Assembly: GCF_958298935.1 (NCBI RefSeq)
Contig: NC_084931.1
Location: 20,053,334-20,117,333 of the forward strand
DNA: 64,000 bases
Direction: 5' to 3'
From: Phragmites australis
Lineage: Eukaryota; Streptophyta; Magnoliopsida; Poales; Poaceae
Under the pieces are notes generated by a model. The model ran no database searches and was not told the origin of the DNA. It saw only the letters and a program-made list of their open reading frames with translations. Positions 34,729-47,469 of this stretch are shown here, piece after piece; positions within the stretch are counted from its first letter, which is position 1; each line of letters opens with the position of its first letter. Both the position numbers and the translations under genes were made by a program.

Positions 34729-37700
34729 AGACCCAGGTCATGGCCTAGACTAAGAATTCCATCTCTAGCGGTAGTGTGGATGACACGGATCTAATGTCTT
34801 TTCAGCCAGACAGGAGGATGATCCAACACATGTTCGGTGGTTTTTCATCCTACGAGTCCAAAAGGCAGTACAAGATAGTGGCCCGTGAAGTCTTAGCTAC
34901 CATCCCTAAGGGTCATCAGGCTGTGAAGTGGTCAAACATTGAGATCTCTTTTGACCAAGAAGATTTCCCTGATAACTTCATACAACTAGGCTACTTCCTG
35001 ATAGTGATCGAACCTACAATAAATGACTGGAGCGTTAGCTAAATTCTTATCGATGCAGGGTGTTCTGTAAGCATCCTCTTCGCTAATGCACTCGAAGGGA
35101 TGCAGATCTCGTGGTTTGCTATCAAGTATTTTACTCAAACCTTTTACAATATAGTACCCGGATCTTCGACCACCCCATTGGCTTGATATCGCACTTCGTT
35201 ACCTCCGAAAAGTATGACAAATTCTAAATAAAAAAGATTATAATCCACGTGGTCAACTTCGAGATGACATACAATGCCATCTTGGGAAGAGTTACTCTTG
35301 CCAAGTTCATGACAGCCACACATTATGCTTAGTGCATGAAGATCCTAGGACCCAAGAGAGTCATCACCGTCTAGGGCTGGCCAAAAGTAGGCCTACACTG
35401 TGAAAAATAGAGTCTAGATATGGCCACGCAGCATCAACCTAACAAGGAGACGAAAACGTTGAGGCCTAAGGCCATTGTGAAGTCTCACGGTAAAGTCAAA
35501 GCAGTTCCTTTGGACCCAATGGAACCATCCAAGATAGTTCAGATTGGTTCCAACCTAGATCCCAAGTAGGAACTCGTGCTCATCACCTTTCTCCGGGCAA
35601 ACACCGATTTGTTTGCATGGCAATCGTCAGACATGTCCAGGATCCCCAAGGAGGTGGTTGAGCACAAACTAGCTATCTGGCCCAACGCAAAGCCAGTCAA
35701 GCAGAAACTTCGGCAGTTCATGCCCAACCAAAAAGAAGCCATCAAATATGAAATCGAAAGGCTCACCAAGGCAGGTTTCATCAGTGGCTTGCTAATTCTG
35801 TCATGGTCAAAAAATCAAATGACAAAATAGATAATGTGTGTTGACTTCACCAATCTCAACAAAGTCTGTCCTAAGGATGCTTTTCCTCTACCACGAATAG
35901 ATCGGATTATTGACTCCACCTCTAGCTGTGACTATCTAAGCCTTCTCGATGACTACTTCGGTTATCACTAGATTAGCATGCATCGAGAGGATGGGGAGAA
36001 GACATCCTTTATCACTCTGTTTGGAGTCAGTTGCTATGTTAAGATGCCCTTCAAATTGAAGAATGCTGGTGCCATGTACCAACGGGGAATGTAGATAATA
36101 CTCCATGATCAGATCGGCTAGAATATCGAGGCCTACATCAATAATCTCATCGTCTAAACCAGAAAGAAGGAAGATCTCATCTCCGTCCTATAAGAAATGT
36201 TCACAACATGTGCAATAATCGAGTCATGTTGAACCTAGAGAAGTGCACATTTGGAGTCGATGTGGGGAAACTACTAGGTTACCTGGTGTCCTACCGATGG
36301 ATCGAAGTCAATCTCGAGAAGATCAAAGCTATTGAAGAGATGCAACCTCCTAGGCTAGTGCAAGAAGTTCAAAGACTAATTGGATGCATGACAGCCCTTA
36401 ACCATTTTATTTCCTAGCTCGGAGATCGAGGACTTCCCTTGTTCAAGCTACTAAGACAATATGACATGTTTGAATGGTCAAGAGAGGCACACGAGGCATT
36501 CAAAAATTTGAAGAGGTGTCTTTTGTCCCCCTTATGCTAATCACTTCCAACCCTAATGAAGATTTTCTTTCATACATCACGGTCGGACCACGTGCTGTAA
36601 GTGGGGTATTGCTGGTGGAAAGAGAAGCACAAGACAAACGAAAGAAAAGCCAGTGACCAGTGTACTACATCAGTGAAGTGCTCCATAATCCTAATCCGAA
36701 GGTGTAGAAGCTACTATATGATGTACTAATGGCCTCTTGCAAATTGTGGCATTACTTCCAGGCTCACAAGATTACCGTACCATCAATATTCCCACTCAGC
36801 GAGATCTTTCACAATAGAGATGCAATCATTCGAATCACCGAGTAGTCCATTGAACTATGAGAATTTGGCATCCATTTCATGCCTAGAACAACAATCAAGT
36901 CGCAAGTACTCTCTAACTTCGTGGTCGAATGGATAGAACCCCATCAACCCTAGGATGACCCCGACAACATATTGGATGTATTATTCGATGGATCACTCAA
37001 GCTTCAAGGTACGGGGCTGGGATTATATTGATATCTCCAATAGGATAAAGCCTGCAATATGCTTTGCAGGTCAATTTTCCAGCCATAACATAGCCGAATA
37101 TGAGGGTCTGCTTGCTAGACTACGAGTAGCATCTACTCTTGGTATTCGCTATCTACTTGTGAAAGGGGATTCACAATTGGTGATGTAGCAAGTTAGCAAG
37201 GAGTATCAATTCTTGGATAAGACTATGATATACTACCTCGCGGTGGTGAGGAAGCTAGAAAAGAAATTCGTTGGACTTGAGGTCAAGTATATCCCAAGGA
37301 AGGACAACTGCCTCACCGATAGTCTTGCCTACCTGGCATCCTCACGATCTCTAGGACAACCTGGGATTTTCATAGAGAAACTCTCAAAGCCTTCTATGGA
37401 ATCATCAGAGGACACAATCGAAGGAGTGGTGGTCTATGAGACCTATAACCAGCTCGAGGGCTTGCCAGGGACTGATGCTCCAGAAGGAGTCCCGGGGGAA
37501 CTCATAGCTCAACTTAAAAGCGAAGTTTCGTGGATGGACCCAATCTACAAGTACCTTCAAGATCAAGTTGTGTTTGAGGATGATACACTAACCGAGCAAA
37601 TTTCAAACTGATCCAAGATGTATACCTTGGTGGACGACATTCTCAAAGAGGTGTTCACGGAGTACTCATGAAATACATCTCTCAGAAGCATGGTAGAGAA

Positions 37701-38080
37701 CTAGTCAAGAAAATCCATGGAGGGGTGTGTGGAGCTCACGCTTTCTTCTGAACCCTAGTTGGAAAGGCATTTAGATAAGGTTTCTATTGGCTTACGGCTC
37801 TGCTTGATGCGAGTGAGTTAGTAAAAAAGTGTATGAGTGTCAATTTCATAGCAGACAGGTACATCAACCTGCTTTGGCCCTATAGACGATCCCCTTGCTG
37901 TGGCCATTCATGACTTAGGGACTGGATATTCTGGGGCCCTTCCAGGTAGCGCTCGAGGGCTTCAAGTTCCTACTCGTCACAATTGATACCTTCACCAAGT
38001 GGATTAAAGTTGAACCAGTAAAAAAAATCACTTCGGCGGCCACCAAGAAGTTCATCATGAAAAGCTTCATGATAAGATTT
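34729..38080 (+). pseudogene. Tat-type pol (protease, RT, RNase H, start of integrase)
   Basis: Plus strand, in order: a region before protease (MIQHMFGGFSSYESKRQYKI) at 34,776-35,042; protease with ILIDAGCSVSILFANAL near 35,042-35,100; RT from 35,576 (FAWQSSDMSRIPKEVVEHKL) through FTNLNKVCPKDAFPLPRIDR. The RT active site, normally Tyr-x-Asp-Asp, is Tyr-Ile-Asn-Asn at 36,134-36,145. RNase H lies at about 36,955-37,350 (HNIAEYEGLLARLRVASTLG, GDSQLVM). The integrase start includes VTIDTFTKWIKVEPVKK, with the first catalytic Asp at 37,985-37,987. Several stops are TAG at conserved Gln positions. The frame is cut at 38,080 by the Copia LTR and resumes at 45,940. Confidence 0.8.
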
Positions 38081-39302
38081 TGAAAGTGATATGCCTTAGA
38101 GGCAATCATAGAGATGATTATATCACGTCTATGTTTATGCACTTCTAAATAGTGTTATTATAAGAATAACTATCATTTACATTGATTAGAAAGTATGTGA
38201 CTTGTTCGTGAAACTATTTATATCATAATGTTATTCTAATTTGATCCCTAGTTACATATCATTGTGATGATTCAAAAAACCAACACATGTATTGATTGAT
38301 GATCACGTTTCACGGATCATAGGTATAGAGATACCAAATCAATAATGTTGGCATTTATTTTAGAGAACATGAAATTAGATAGACCCACCTTGAGATATTA
38401 CTGAGATTATATTTATAATGTGCCATCAATTGTTATCTCAAATGGTGTACTTGTAGGATCTTTAGACCTGAGATCGTCATTGATTCCCAGAATATGTAGT
38501 GGCATACTTTAGGGGTGTCAAATGCTACTCTGTAACTGGGTAGTCATAAATGTATCTTTTGGGTTTGTCATGAAATAGGTCATGGGGTGTGCGCAATCAA
38601 GATGAAATTTACCCCTCCTTGATAATAGGAGAGGTATCTCTAGGCCCCTCGAAGTCGTTGGATTGAGAAAATGCACGGCCATGCTAATATATGATTAAAG
38701 ATTTAATCATGATGAATCTACTATATGATCGAGTGAATGGTCGAGCTATCACAAGGGTGTTATATATCTTGCCTTGAGCTTGACTGGTATTGTGAGGCAA
38801 AGGGATCGGTGGATGTGTATATCAAGGTTTTGCCGACATGATCATTGTGTATACTCGGAAGTCAACATGTCTTGCTAGGAACCGCTAAGCTTTCGATTTG
38901 GAAAGGGTTTATGAGTCATAGCCATTTGTACATAAACCTAATAGGTCACACACTTAATGGGTTGGAACAAAACATATGGATTGGATTCATATATTAGTTT
39001 GACTGGATTGTGATCCATAAGGAGTTATAGTCCTAAAGGCTTCCAACATGTGAGCCCATTGGTGAGCTCTATATAAGGAGAAGGGTGGGGGTAGCACGAG
39101 AAGTGAGTCACTTCGAAACCCTAGCCACAACCTTCTACCTGATCTCCTAAAACCCTAGTTGCGCACGCGGTGCTAGCACACCAGTGCACGACGATCTTGC
39201 TCAGTATGTGTGGATATCGTAAAGGCGTTGCTCTTATTATAGTGCTAACCTCCTCGGTGTGAAGATTGTGATGCCGCCGCTTGGCTAGTCGTGATGCACG
39301 AC

Positions 39303-40875
39303 TGTGAGGATCGGTGATGTCCTAAGAGGGGGGGGGGAGGGGTGAATTAGGACACTAAAAAACCTAAGTCAAATTGGCTCCAAAAACTTCACAAGATAAA
39401 CATATCTCAATTTCTATCTAAATGTCTCTAGGTTTATCTAGTGTGTCTACTCTACCGCTCAAGAGGATTGCAACCTACTCTAGCAAGGTAAATTGTAAGA
39501 ACGTAAATGCGAAAATATAAATAAGGTAGAGAGATACACTCAGCACAAGGGATTTTTATCCCATGGTATCGGTGGCATGAATGCCATATCTAGCCTACGT
39601 TGGAGCTCCACCAAGGATATGCTCTTGATCGGCACCCGGTCATGACTCTTGAGCTACCAAACTACCAAGCTACCAAGCCACCAAAGCAAGGCCTCAAGCT
39701 GGAGGAGCCACCAAGCCACTAAGGCAAGGTCTCATCACTAGCCTCTCTTCTAGTTACTTGCCACCGTGGTCACTTCAGAGCTTGAGGCACCAAGGCAAGG
39801 GTCTCCGTGTCTCCATACACGTGTCTTGTCACCGCTCCACATCAAGTCAGAGGATCAACAAGTTACCAGTGAGTCATAAATATTCCAAGGCACCGGCGTG
39901 CCTCTCAGTACACGGTTGGATCACTCCTTGATCCACTCTCTAGGCAGCAATCACCTAGCAACACTCTCTCTAGGCCTATAAGTACTAATCACTTACTAAT
40001 CTTGTGCTTAATTACATTAGATGATCACTTAAAATATTATGGTGGCTTGGATGTCTTCTCAAGTGACTATGGTCTTCTCTGGACTCCAGCTCCTTCAAAT
40101 GACTGAGTGGAGCGGTATTTATAGCCTCAAACATTGTTGTTGTCCCAATGGTTCATAGAACTTGTTAACACCAGATGATCAGGTGGACAATGGCCCATAG
40201 AAACTGTTAACACCAGATGATCAGTTGACAACAGTAGTACTAACACCAGATCATTCAATGAGTACAACCTCAGAAACTAGCCGTTGGAACTCCACTCAAT
40301 GCCTCTGTGAACACCAAACACTCTTGTGTACCTTCAAATCCATCACCGAACCTTCCGGTGAGTTATCTTGAGCCATCCGAGACTTTGTAGTCTCTCTGTT
40401 AAGAATACTCTGGTGCATTCATCTGGTGTTCATTCCATTCAGACCATCCAGTGAGTTAAACCTTCTCTTGTTTTCCCTGGAAATGCTCCGGTGCAACTAT
40501 CTATGTGATCACCGGACTATCCGGTGAGTTGATCTTCATTCTTCGGTACTTAGAATCGTCTCTACAAGAAATACTCTAGTTCTTTATACCCTTGATCACC
40601 GGACTATCCAATGAAGTCATTAGCCTTAACTTTGCCTCTGGAAAAAAATACTTCGATGAGTTCAACCCCTAAACACCGAACCATCTGTTGTAGTCATTTT
40701 GTCCAAAACTTGTCCAATTCAATCAATCTTGAGTTCGACTGCGGTGACTTCTTCATGCATTGCATCCATGAGTCCTATTAAAACATATACTTGACAAACA
40801 TGTTAGTCCCATTGACTATGTTATCATTAATCATCAAAATCACATTCATAACCTAATAGGCCATTTTTCACTACA
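39303..40875 (-). repeat. 3' LTR of the SIRE-like element
   Basis: Reads TGTGAGGATCGGTGATG... to ...TTTTTCACTACA on the plus strand. It aligns with 44,088-45,612 almost throughout. It has (CCACCAAG)-like low-complexity stretches near 39,650-39,740 and palindromes of the CACCGGA/TCCGGTG type, the best being ACCGGACTATCCGGT at 40,511-40,525. Confidence 0.85.
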
Positions 40876-40889
40876 ATCTTCCCCTTTTT
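40876..40889 (-). other. polypurine tract of the SIRE-like element
   Basis: Directly inside the 3' LTR the minus strand reads AAAAAGGGGAAGAT, a good primer for plus-strand synthesis. Confidence 0.75.
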
Positions 40890-42369
40890 GGTGATTGATG
40901 ACAACACGACCAAAACAAGTGGTAAATAACAAATGATACCAATTGTAAAGACTACAAGGCCATACCACAATACTTTGATGCATGTTCTTACCAATTGTTG
41001 TGGCTCCCCCTTTCTTTATTGCCACTATCTTGCTTGATCGACTTATGCAAGAGCTTCTCCCCCTTCGTCAAACTAGGTTCCTCATGTTGCTTCTTGTATC
41101 TTCTTCTTCCCATTTGTCAACTTCGGTATTCCTAGATATCTTGTATCTTGCTTCTTGCTTTGGTCATCAAATTTCTCCCCCTTTGTCAACAATCTCAAAA
41201 AGGGCTACAAAAATATGTTGAACAAGGAAATATGTTAGAGCACATGGGAGAGAGCTTCATAAATCATGATCTAATAAAATGGTACCAATAGAAAGGATAC
41301 CACTTGTAATAATACCACTTGATGGAATACAATTCAAGAATATGGTACCAATTGGAATGAAAGCATATGGATCATAATTCATGAAACTCACATAATATGA
41401 TTTAAACTCCCCCTATATGTGTGTATACATATGATAAGAAAGAAACAAATACACAACTAGACAATATGAGAGGTAGAAAGTTTAAGCCATATTATGCATG
41501 GAGGTATCTTAAATTAACAAAAGAATTGACAATTATATCAATTGAAGCCTTTAAGTATTGCATACCTCTGGGGACATATTGATAGCTCCATGAGACTACA
41601 AAAGATAAAACTTGCAATACATATTAGTCTCAAAATCACAACCCATAGGATATGCTCATCTAAAATATGTGCATACAAGTGTTAAATACTTATGAGATAT
41701 ATACATTTATTATTGTTAACAATAGGGATTTTATCATATAGATTGGACCATGGCACATGAAAGATAACAATTGTAAAACTAATGTCATGAAAGGAACCTA
41801 CAACTAAAAAACCATATATGTTGCACATAAGAAAGAGAGAAACACAAACAACCTACCATTTGAAAAACCTACAATAGGCATTGCAATAAATTGAATTGAG
41901 GACATACAATCTTAGACAAGGCAAGTGAATTCATCAATTTAGAGATTTAGCATCTAGCACCTTTGCCTTATTTACCTTTTGATGGGAATTTAGTTATATG
42001 ATGATTATGATCTTCATTAATGGGTCCAATCTTGTACACTTGGCTTCTTTTCTTGAACCTTCACTTTATCTTGTGAACCAAGTTTCCAAATCTCTGAGCC
42101 GACTTGTGGACTTCAAGTCTTCTTTAGAACCCAAACTGATTGGGGCCCCTTCATATTGGTGATAACTTCCTAGGGCACCCAAATAGGTTGGTTCCACCCC
42201 CGGTCCTTTCTCCCAACCATATGTAGAACCACCTTGCCATTTTCCTTCTTCTTGAGCTTGTAGCGGTTACTTTTGATCTTGGTCTTGTAGTTGGGCTTGG
42301 TGTATATGTTGGAGGTCTTGTTGGAGATATTCATAATCTTTTTCTTCTCCTTGATTTACTTCTTGACTT
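40890..42369. other. non-coding internal part of the SIRE-like element
   Basis: AT-rich with no retroviral-type domain on either strand, in the place where protease, integrase and RT would lie in a complete element. The short plus-strand frame at 40,982-41,221 has no recognisable similarity. Confidence 0.5.
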
Positions 42370-44021
42370 GCTTGCATTGGAGGACTTGTGGCCTTCTTGA
42401 TGGCATTTTAAGCATGTCACGATGTACCCATTCGCATGCTTTTTCACCATGGGTAGCATGGTTATCTTGAGGAGGTTGGACATGTTCTTTTCACTTTAAT
42501 CTTGTCAAGTCTTTCTTAAGCTTCTTTACTTCTTGCTTGAGCTCATCATTTTCTTATACAATTAGTTTATTAGATGGTTCTACAAGAACATTTTCAACAC
42601 ATATCTTGTTGTAAAGGGGTGAGTTAGATAAATCAATTAAATCATCACAAGAAGTGCAGGCATCTACCTTAGGATTGAAATTAAATAGAGAGGTAGATTG
42701 CATCAAATGGACCTTAGGTTGAGATTCAATGCACTCAAATTTTACCTTAAGCTTTTTATGCTCCTTGTTTAGCAATTCGAATTTGCTCTACAATTGTTTA
42801 TAATTAGAAACAAAGGTAGCATGAATGTCATTAAGGGTATTAAATTTCTTTAGTTCTTTAGCTTGTTTCTTTAAGGCCCTTTGTTGCTCACTGATCAAAT
42901 CAAGAAGTTCTTGTTGAGAACAGTAGTCCTCATCGAATTCGTCATCACTTACATTGCTTTCCATACCTTTGGCCATAAAACACTTGTATGATGACGACTG
43001 CGTGATGATGACCTTGAAGAATAGCTTCTCTTGGAGGAGTGAGTGGTGAAGCTCTCATCACTTGAGCTTTAATCTTCATCTTCACTCACCTATCTTCTCA
43101 TGCTTGCAAATGAATTGGCTCTTTTCCTTGTCTTCCTCATGCTCTTGGTCTTCTTCTCCTTCTTGATGTGATCAATTATTTTGACCAAGTCTTTTATGGA
43201 GATTCGATGATCAATCTTGGCATTGATCTTCTTGATATTCTTTCCACTTGAGAGGTGAGTTTGGCAACTTCGGGATCTATCTCTTCATTGCTTGATGTGC
43301 TTTGCTCATCATCTTCATTGCTCTCTTCTTTTTCATTGTCTTCACTTGACTCTTGCTCTTGCCTCCTCATCTTTGCTTTCATGTGTTGGCATGGTGCTTG
43401 CTTACTCGTGAGAGCAAGGTTCTTGGCATCGGATGAAGAAAAAGCTTCTACCCTATGTTTATGGTCATCTCATGGGTGGTGATCTTGCCGAGCACTTGAC
43501 TTGGAGTCGTCTTCTTGATGTTATTGTTGTCGTAGATGATGGAGACTATCAACTTATACTTCAGAAGAAGAGCTTGAAGTATTCTTCTCACCATTTGATC
43601 ATCATCAGTTTGCATCAAACCTAATCCATTGATCTCATTTATAAGGATATTCAAACATGATTACATGTCATTAGCACTTTCATTGGTAAATTATTTGATG
43701 CTATTGAGCTTAGTAACAAGTACATGATATTTCTCATTGTGCATATCATTTGCGCCTTTATGTATTTCAATGAGACTCCTCCAAATATCATGCATTGGTG
43801 AGAGAATAAACATGATTAAATACATCAACATTTAAAGATGATAAAATGATACTCTTCACCAATGCATTTAATTGCCTCTCCTTGTTGGTGATGCGAGGTT
43901 TCATCCCTTCCTCAGTGACCCTCTAAATATCTATACCCTTAGCATGCAAATAACAAGTCATTAGAATTTTTCAACGGGGGAAATTAGTGTTGTTGAAATG
44001 TGAGACGCTATGGGTATCCAT
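42370..44021 (-). pseudogene. Copia (SIRE/Maximus-like) gag
   Basis: Begins MDTHSVSHFNNTNFPR at 44,021. A conserved gag stretch at 43,448-43,654 reads INEINGLGLMQTDDDQMVRR, then TTPSQVLGKITTHEM. An acidic linker (SSEDNEKEESNEDDEQSTSS) follows at 43,194-43,382. The region 42,788-42,976 is predicted coiled coil by eye (QQELLDLISEQQRALKKQAK). A zinc knuckle remnant CLKCHQEGHKSSNA lies near 42,390, with the last Cys lost. Stops and shifts break it. Confidence 0.7.
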
Positions 44022-44067
44022 CCCAACCCCGAACATCACAACTCTAGGCGATTAAACCTATCAAGGG

Positions 44068-44084
44068 CATAAGGCTCTGACACA
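44068..44084 (-). other. primer-binding site of the SIRE-like element
   Basis: The minus strand reads TGTGTCAGAGCCTTATG directly inside the 5' LTR, a mutated form of TGGTATCAGAGCC, complementary to initiator Met tRNA and typical of this group. Confidence 0.7.
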
Positions 44085-44087
44085 AAT

Positions 44088-45612
44088 TACAAGGATCGGT
44101 GACGTTCTAAGAGGGGGTGAATTAGGACACTTAAAAACCTAAATCAAATTGGCTAGAAAAACTTCACAAGATAAATCTATCTCAATTTCTATCTAAATGT
44201 GCTCTGGGTTTATCTATTATGTCTACTCTATTGCTTAAGAGGATTGCAACCTACTCTAGCAAGGTAAATTGCAAGAACATAAATGCAGAAACGTAAATAA
44301 AGTAGAGAGACAAACTCAGCACAATGGATTTTTATCCCATAATATTGATGGCATGAATGCCACCCCTAGTCAATATTTGAGCTCCATGAAGGATATACTC
44401 CCAATCGGCACCCAGTCATGACTCTCTAGTCACCAAGCCACCAAGCCACCAAGGCAAGGCCTCAAGCCGAATGAGCCACACCAAACCACCAAGGCAAGGT
44501 CTCACCACTAGCCTCTCTTTGGTCACTTGCAGCCGTGATTACTTCGGAGCTTGAGCCACCAAGGCAAGGGTCTCTGTGTCCCTGTACATGTGTTTAGCCA
44601 CCACTCCACACTAAGTCGGAGGGTCACAAAGTTACCAGCGAGTCACAAAGACTCCAAGATGCTGGAGTACCTCTCGGTACACAGTTGGATCCCTCCTTAA
44701 TCCACTCTCTAGGCAGCAATCACCTAGCAACACTCTCTCTAGGCCTATAAGCACTAATCACTCACTAATCTTGTGATTAATTTCCTTGAATGATCACTTT
44801 AAGCACTTTGGTGGCTTAGATGTCTTCTCAAGTGACTATGGTCTTCTCTCGACTCCAGCTCTTTTAAATGACCGAGTGGAGGGATATTTATAGCCTCAAA
44901 CCCACAAACTAGCCATTGCCGTAATGGCTCACAGAAACTGTTAATACCAGATGATCTGGTGACAACAGTAGTATTAATACCGGATCATCCGGTGACTACA
45001 ACCTCAGAAACTAGCTGTTGGAACTACACTCAATACCTCTGTGAACACCAGACATTCTGGTGTACCTTCAAATCCATCACTGGATATTCCGGTGAGTTAT
45101 CTTGAGCCATCCGAGCCTTTGCAGCCACTCTGTGTAAAATGCTCCGGTGCATTCACTGGTGTTCATTCCATTCACATCGGACCATCCGGTGAGTTAAATC
45201 TTCTCTTCTTTTCCCTAAAAATGCTCCAGTGCAATTATCTTTGTGATCATTGGACTATCCGATGAGATGATCTTCATTCTTCAGCACTTGAAATTGCCTC
45301 TGCAAGAAATACTCCGGTGCTTTATACCCTTCATCACCGGACTATTCGATGAAGTCCTCAGCCTTCACTTTGCCTCTGGACAAAATACTCTGATGAGTTC
45401 AACCCTGGAACAGCATACCATCCGGTGTAGTCATTTTATCTAGAACTCGTCCAATTCAATCAATCTTGAGTTCGGCTGTGGTGGCTTCTTCATGCATTGA
45501 ATGCATGAGTCCTATTAAAACATATACTTGACAAAGATGTTAATACCAATGACTATGTTATCATTAATCACCAAAATCACAATCAGGGCCTAATAGGGTA
45601 ATTTTAGCTACA
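44088..45612 (-). repeat. 5' LTR of the SIRE-like element
   Basis: 1,525 bp. On the plus strand it starts TACAAGGATCGGTGACG (TG mutated to TA) and ends TTTTAGCTACA. Palindromes such as ACCGGATCATCCGGT (44,980-44,994) are dispersed through 44,940-45,430. Confidence 0.85.
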
Positions 45613-45939
45613 CCAACGCGATGAATTAAGACTCGTCGAAGAACGCGATGCGACCACTCGGGACTGGTCGAGGATGCAACAAACCTGCTCGGTGGCAGGT
45701 TGAGGAACTGGTCGAGAAGCACGACCACCTACACGGAGCTTGTTGTGGGACTGGTCGCGAAGCTAATCTAGAAGATTGACACATGCGGCATTGGATCAGT
45801 CTACTCCAACTCTTCTTCCACTACACTGCATGTAGAGTGGTAATGATCTATGATTTCCTACTAGCATGGTTTCCTGGGTGAATGCGGTAGAAATTTTTTG
45901 TTTTAGCCTGGCATAGCCTACCCGTTCCCTAATAGGTTT

Positions 45940-46300
45940 GGTGTCTCGAGTAGGATCATCACTGACAACGTCACTTAGTTCTCCAGCGTAGCGTTCATTG
46001 ATTACTACAAAGAACTAGGCTCTACAGTCGTTTTTGCGTCTATGGCACATCAACAAAGTAACAGATAGGTCGAGCGGGCAAATAGTCTAGTAATTCAAAG
46101 AACCAAGATCTACGACTTCGACCACTTATCTGCCTACGCTAAAGCTTGGCTTCCGAGTTGCCTAACGAACTCTAGGCACTTCGAATGATATCCAGTTAGG
46201 GTGACAGGTGAAATGCCTTTTTTTTAGTCTATAGGGCCGAAGTAATGCTGCCTAGTAAACTAAAGATCAAATCTTCCCGAGTCGAACTATACACCAACAA
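45940..46300 (+). pseudogene. remainder of the Tat-type integrase
   Basis: Continues directly from 38,080: RIITDNVT carries the second catalytic Asp and VERANSLVIQRTKIYDFDHL the catalytic Glu. The C-terminal VTGEMPFF block lies near 46,205. So the Asp-Asp-Glu triad survives but is split over 8 kb by nested insertions. Confidence 0.75.
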
Positions 46301-46930
46301 GGATGAAATATCAAGAAGACAGGATGATATTTCCTTTGGCCAGAACTGCCTAGAGAACTTCGTATGGCCAGGCCACTTCTCGATAATGGTCGAGCCTACG
46401 ATAAACACTTGTGGGTTCTCCTAAGTGCTTATCGATGGAGGGAGTTGCTTGAACATCCTCTTCATAGGAGCACTCAAAGCGATGCAAATCTCCCGATCTA
46501 CCATCAAGCCAGTTATGCAAGCCTTTCACGGCATAGTAACCTGGATCATCTGCTACTCCCATTGACCACGGGAAGCATGACAACTTCCGAACATATAAGA
46601 TTTTGTTCGACGTGGTTAATTTTGAGACAACGTACAATGCCATCTTGGAACAACTAAATTTGGCCAAGCTCATGGCCACCACACACTATGCTTACCATTG
46701 TTTGAAGATCCCGGGAACCTAAGGGGTTATCACCATACGGGGTTTCCCAAAAGCAGGTCTCCAGCTGCGACAAGCGGAGTCTCGATATGACATCTCAACC
46801 CTGACCCGATAAGGACTAAAGAGCTCAAGGAAATGTGAATGAGAAGCCTTAGTCGTGACCGCAACCACAACACCTTGAGATGCAAACCTAGACACCTGGG
46901 GGCTTGGTTCCACCACTAGTTCGAAACCCA
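46301..46930 (+). pseudogene. second protease region, out of order after integrase
   Basis: WPGHFSIMVEPTINTCGFS, then VLIDGGSCLNILFIGALKAM and FDVVNFETTYNAILEQLNLA are a Tat-type protease region like that at 35,000-35,300, but they sit after integrase. Either a deletion has joined two element copies or a second copy inserted here. It is followed by a stop and non-coding sequence. Confidence 0.7.
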
Positions 46931-47469
46931 TGTAACAGCGCCTTCGTTATACCCGAAGTAATACGGTCCCTTCTTATCGGCTTAATCTAGTTTGCATCAT
47001 TTAGGTTTAAGACATTATGTCTATAATATCTCATGGGTCATCAATTAGCTCTGTAAGTCCTAAATGTAAGTACTAAGAATACCTTTATAATAATAAAGAT
47101 CATATTGCCTAGAAAGACACTTGATTTTTTTCCTTACTTGTCTTCTCGTGCATCCTCATACCCGTCAATAGGATAAGCCACTTCTAGAGTCCTTCATCCC
47201 ATACGCATACATAGGGCGGGAAATGTTTTTCTCAACCCGAAGGCAATATGAGCTTTTTTCGCTTTATTACACAGTCTATTTAGATTGGCTACCCGAAAAA
47301 CCTTTCTGGGTAGACAGTCGGGGGCTTAACATGTACTTAGTACTGAAAATCAAAAACAACATTATGTGTACCCTCTAAAAACCAATTCCAACTAGAAGGG
47401 AAGGATCATTAAGTTGTGAACTCAGGTTTACGAAAAAGGCTCCCTATCTCATTCCACAAGTGATTGGGG
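46931..47469. other. non-coding region before the second Tat-type LTR
   Basis: No frame. Two purine-rich words resembling polypurine tracts occur (GACAGTCGGGGGCTTAACA near 47,320 and AGTGATTGGGGGCTACA near 47,460). The latter is the more likely border of the following LTR. Confidence 0.4.

Larger units (their letters stand above)
39303..45612 (-). mobile_element. SIRE/Maximus-like Copia element carrying only gag
   Basis: LTRs at 39,303-40,875 and 44,088-45,612 flank an internal region of about 3.2 kb. On the minus strand the primer site (44,068-44,084), gag (44,021 to about 42,370) and polypurine tract (40,876-40,889) are in the right order. No protease, integrase, reverse transcriptase or RNase H was found, so it must have moved with proteins from another element. 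Flanking 5-mers (ACGAC and CCAAC) agree in only three positions. Confidence 0.8.
38081..45934 (+). mobile_element. Angela/BARE-like Copia solo LTR, itself interrupted
   Basis: The LTR starts TGAAAGTGATATGCCTTAGA at 38,081 and ends CCCGTTCCCTAATA at 45,934; it is broken between 39,302 and 45,613 by another retrotransposon. The LTR sequence itself is about 1,544 bp, like its twin at 5,939-7,471. The flanks GATTT (38,076-38,080) and GGTTT (45,935-45,939) agree in four of five bases and fall inside the integrase frame of the host gypsy element. A TATA box lies at 39,069-39,078. No Copia internal domain lies next to it, hence a solo LTR. Confidence 0.8.
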
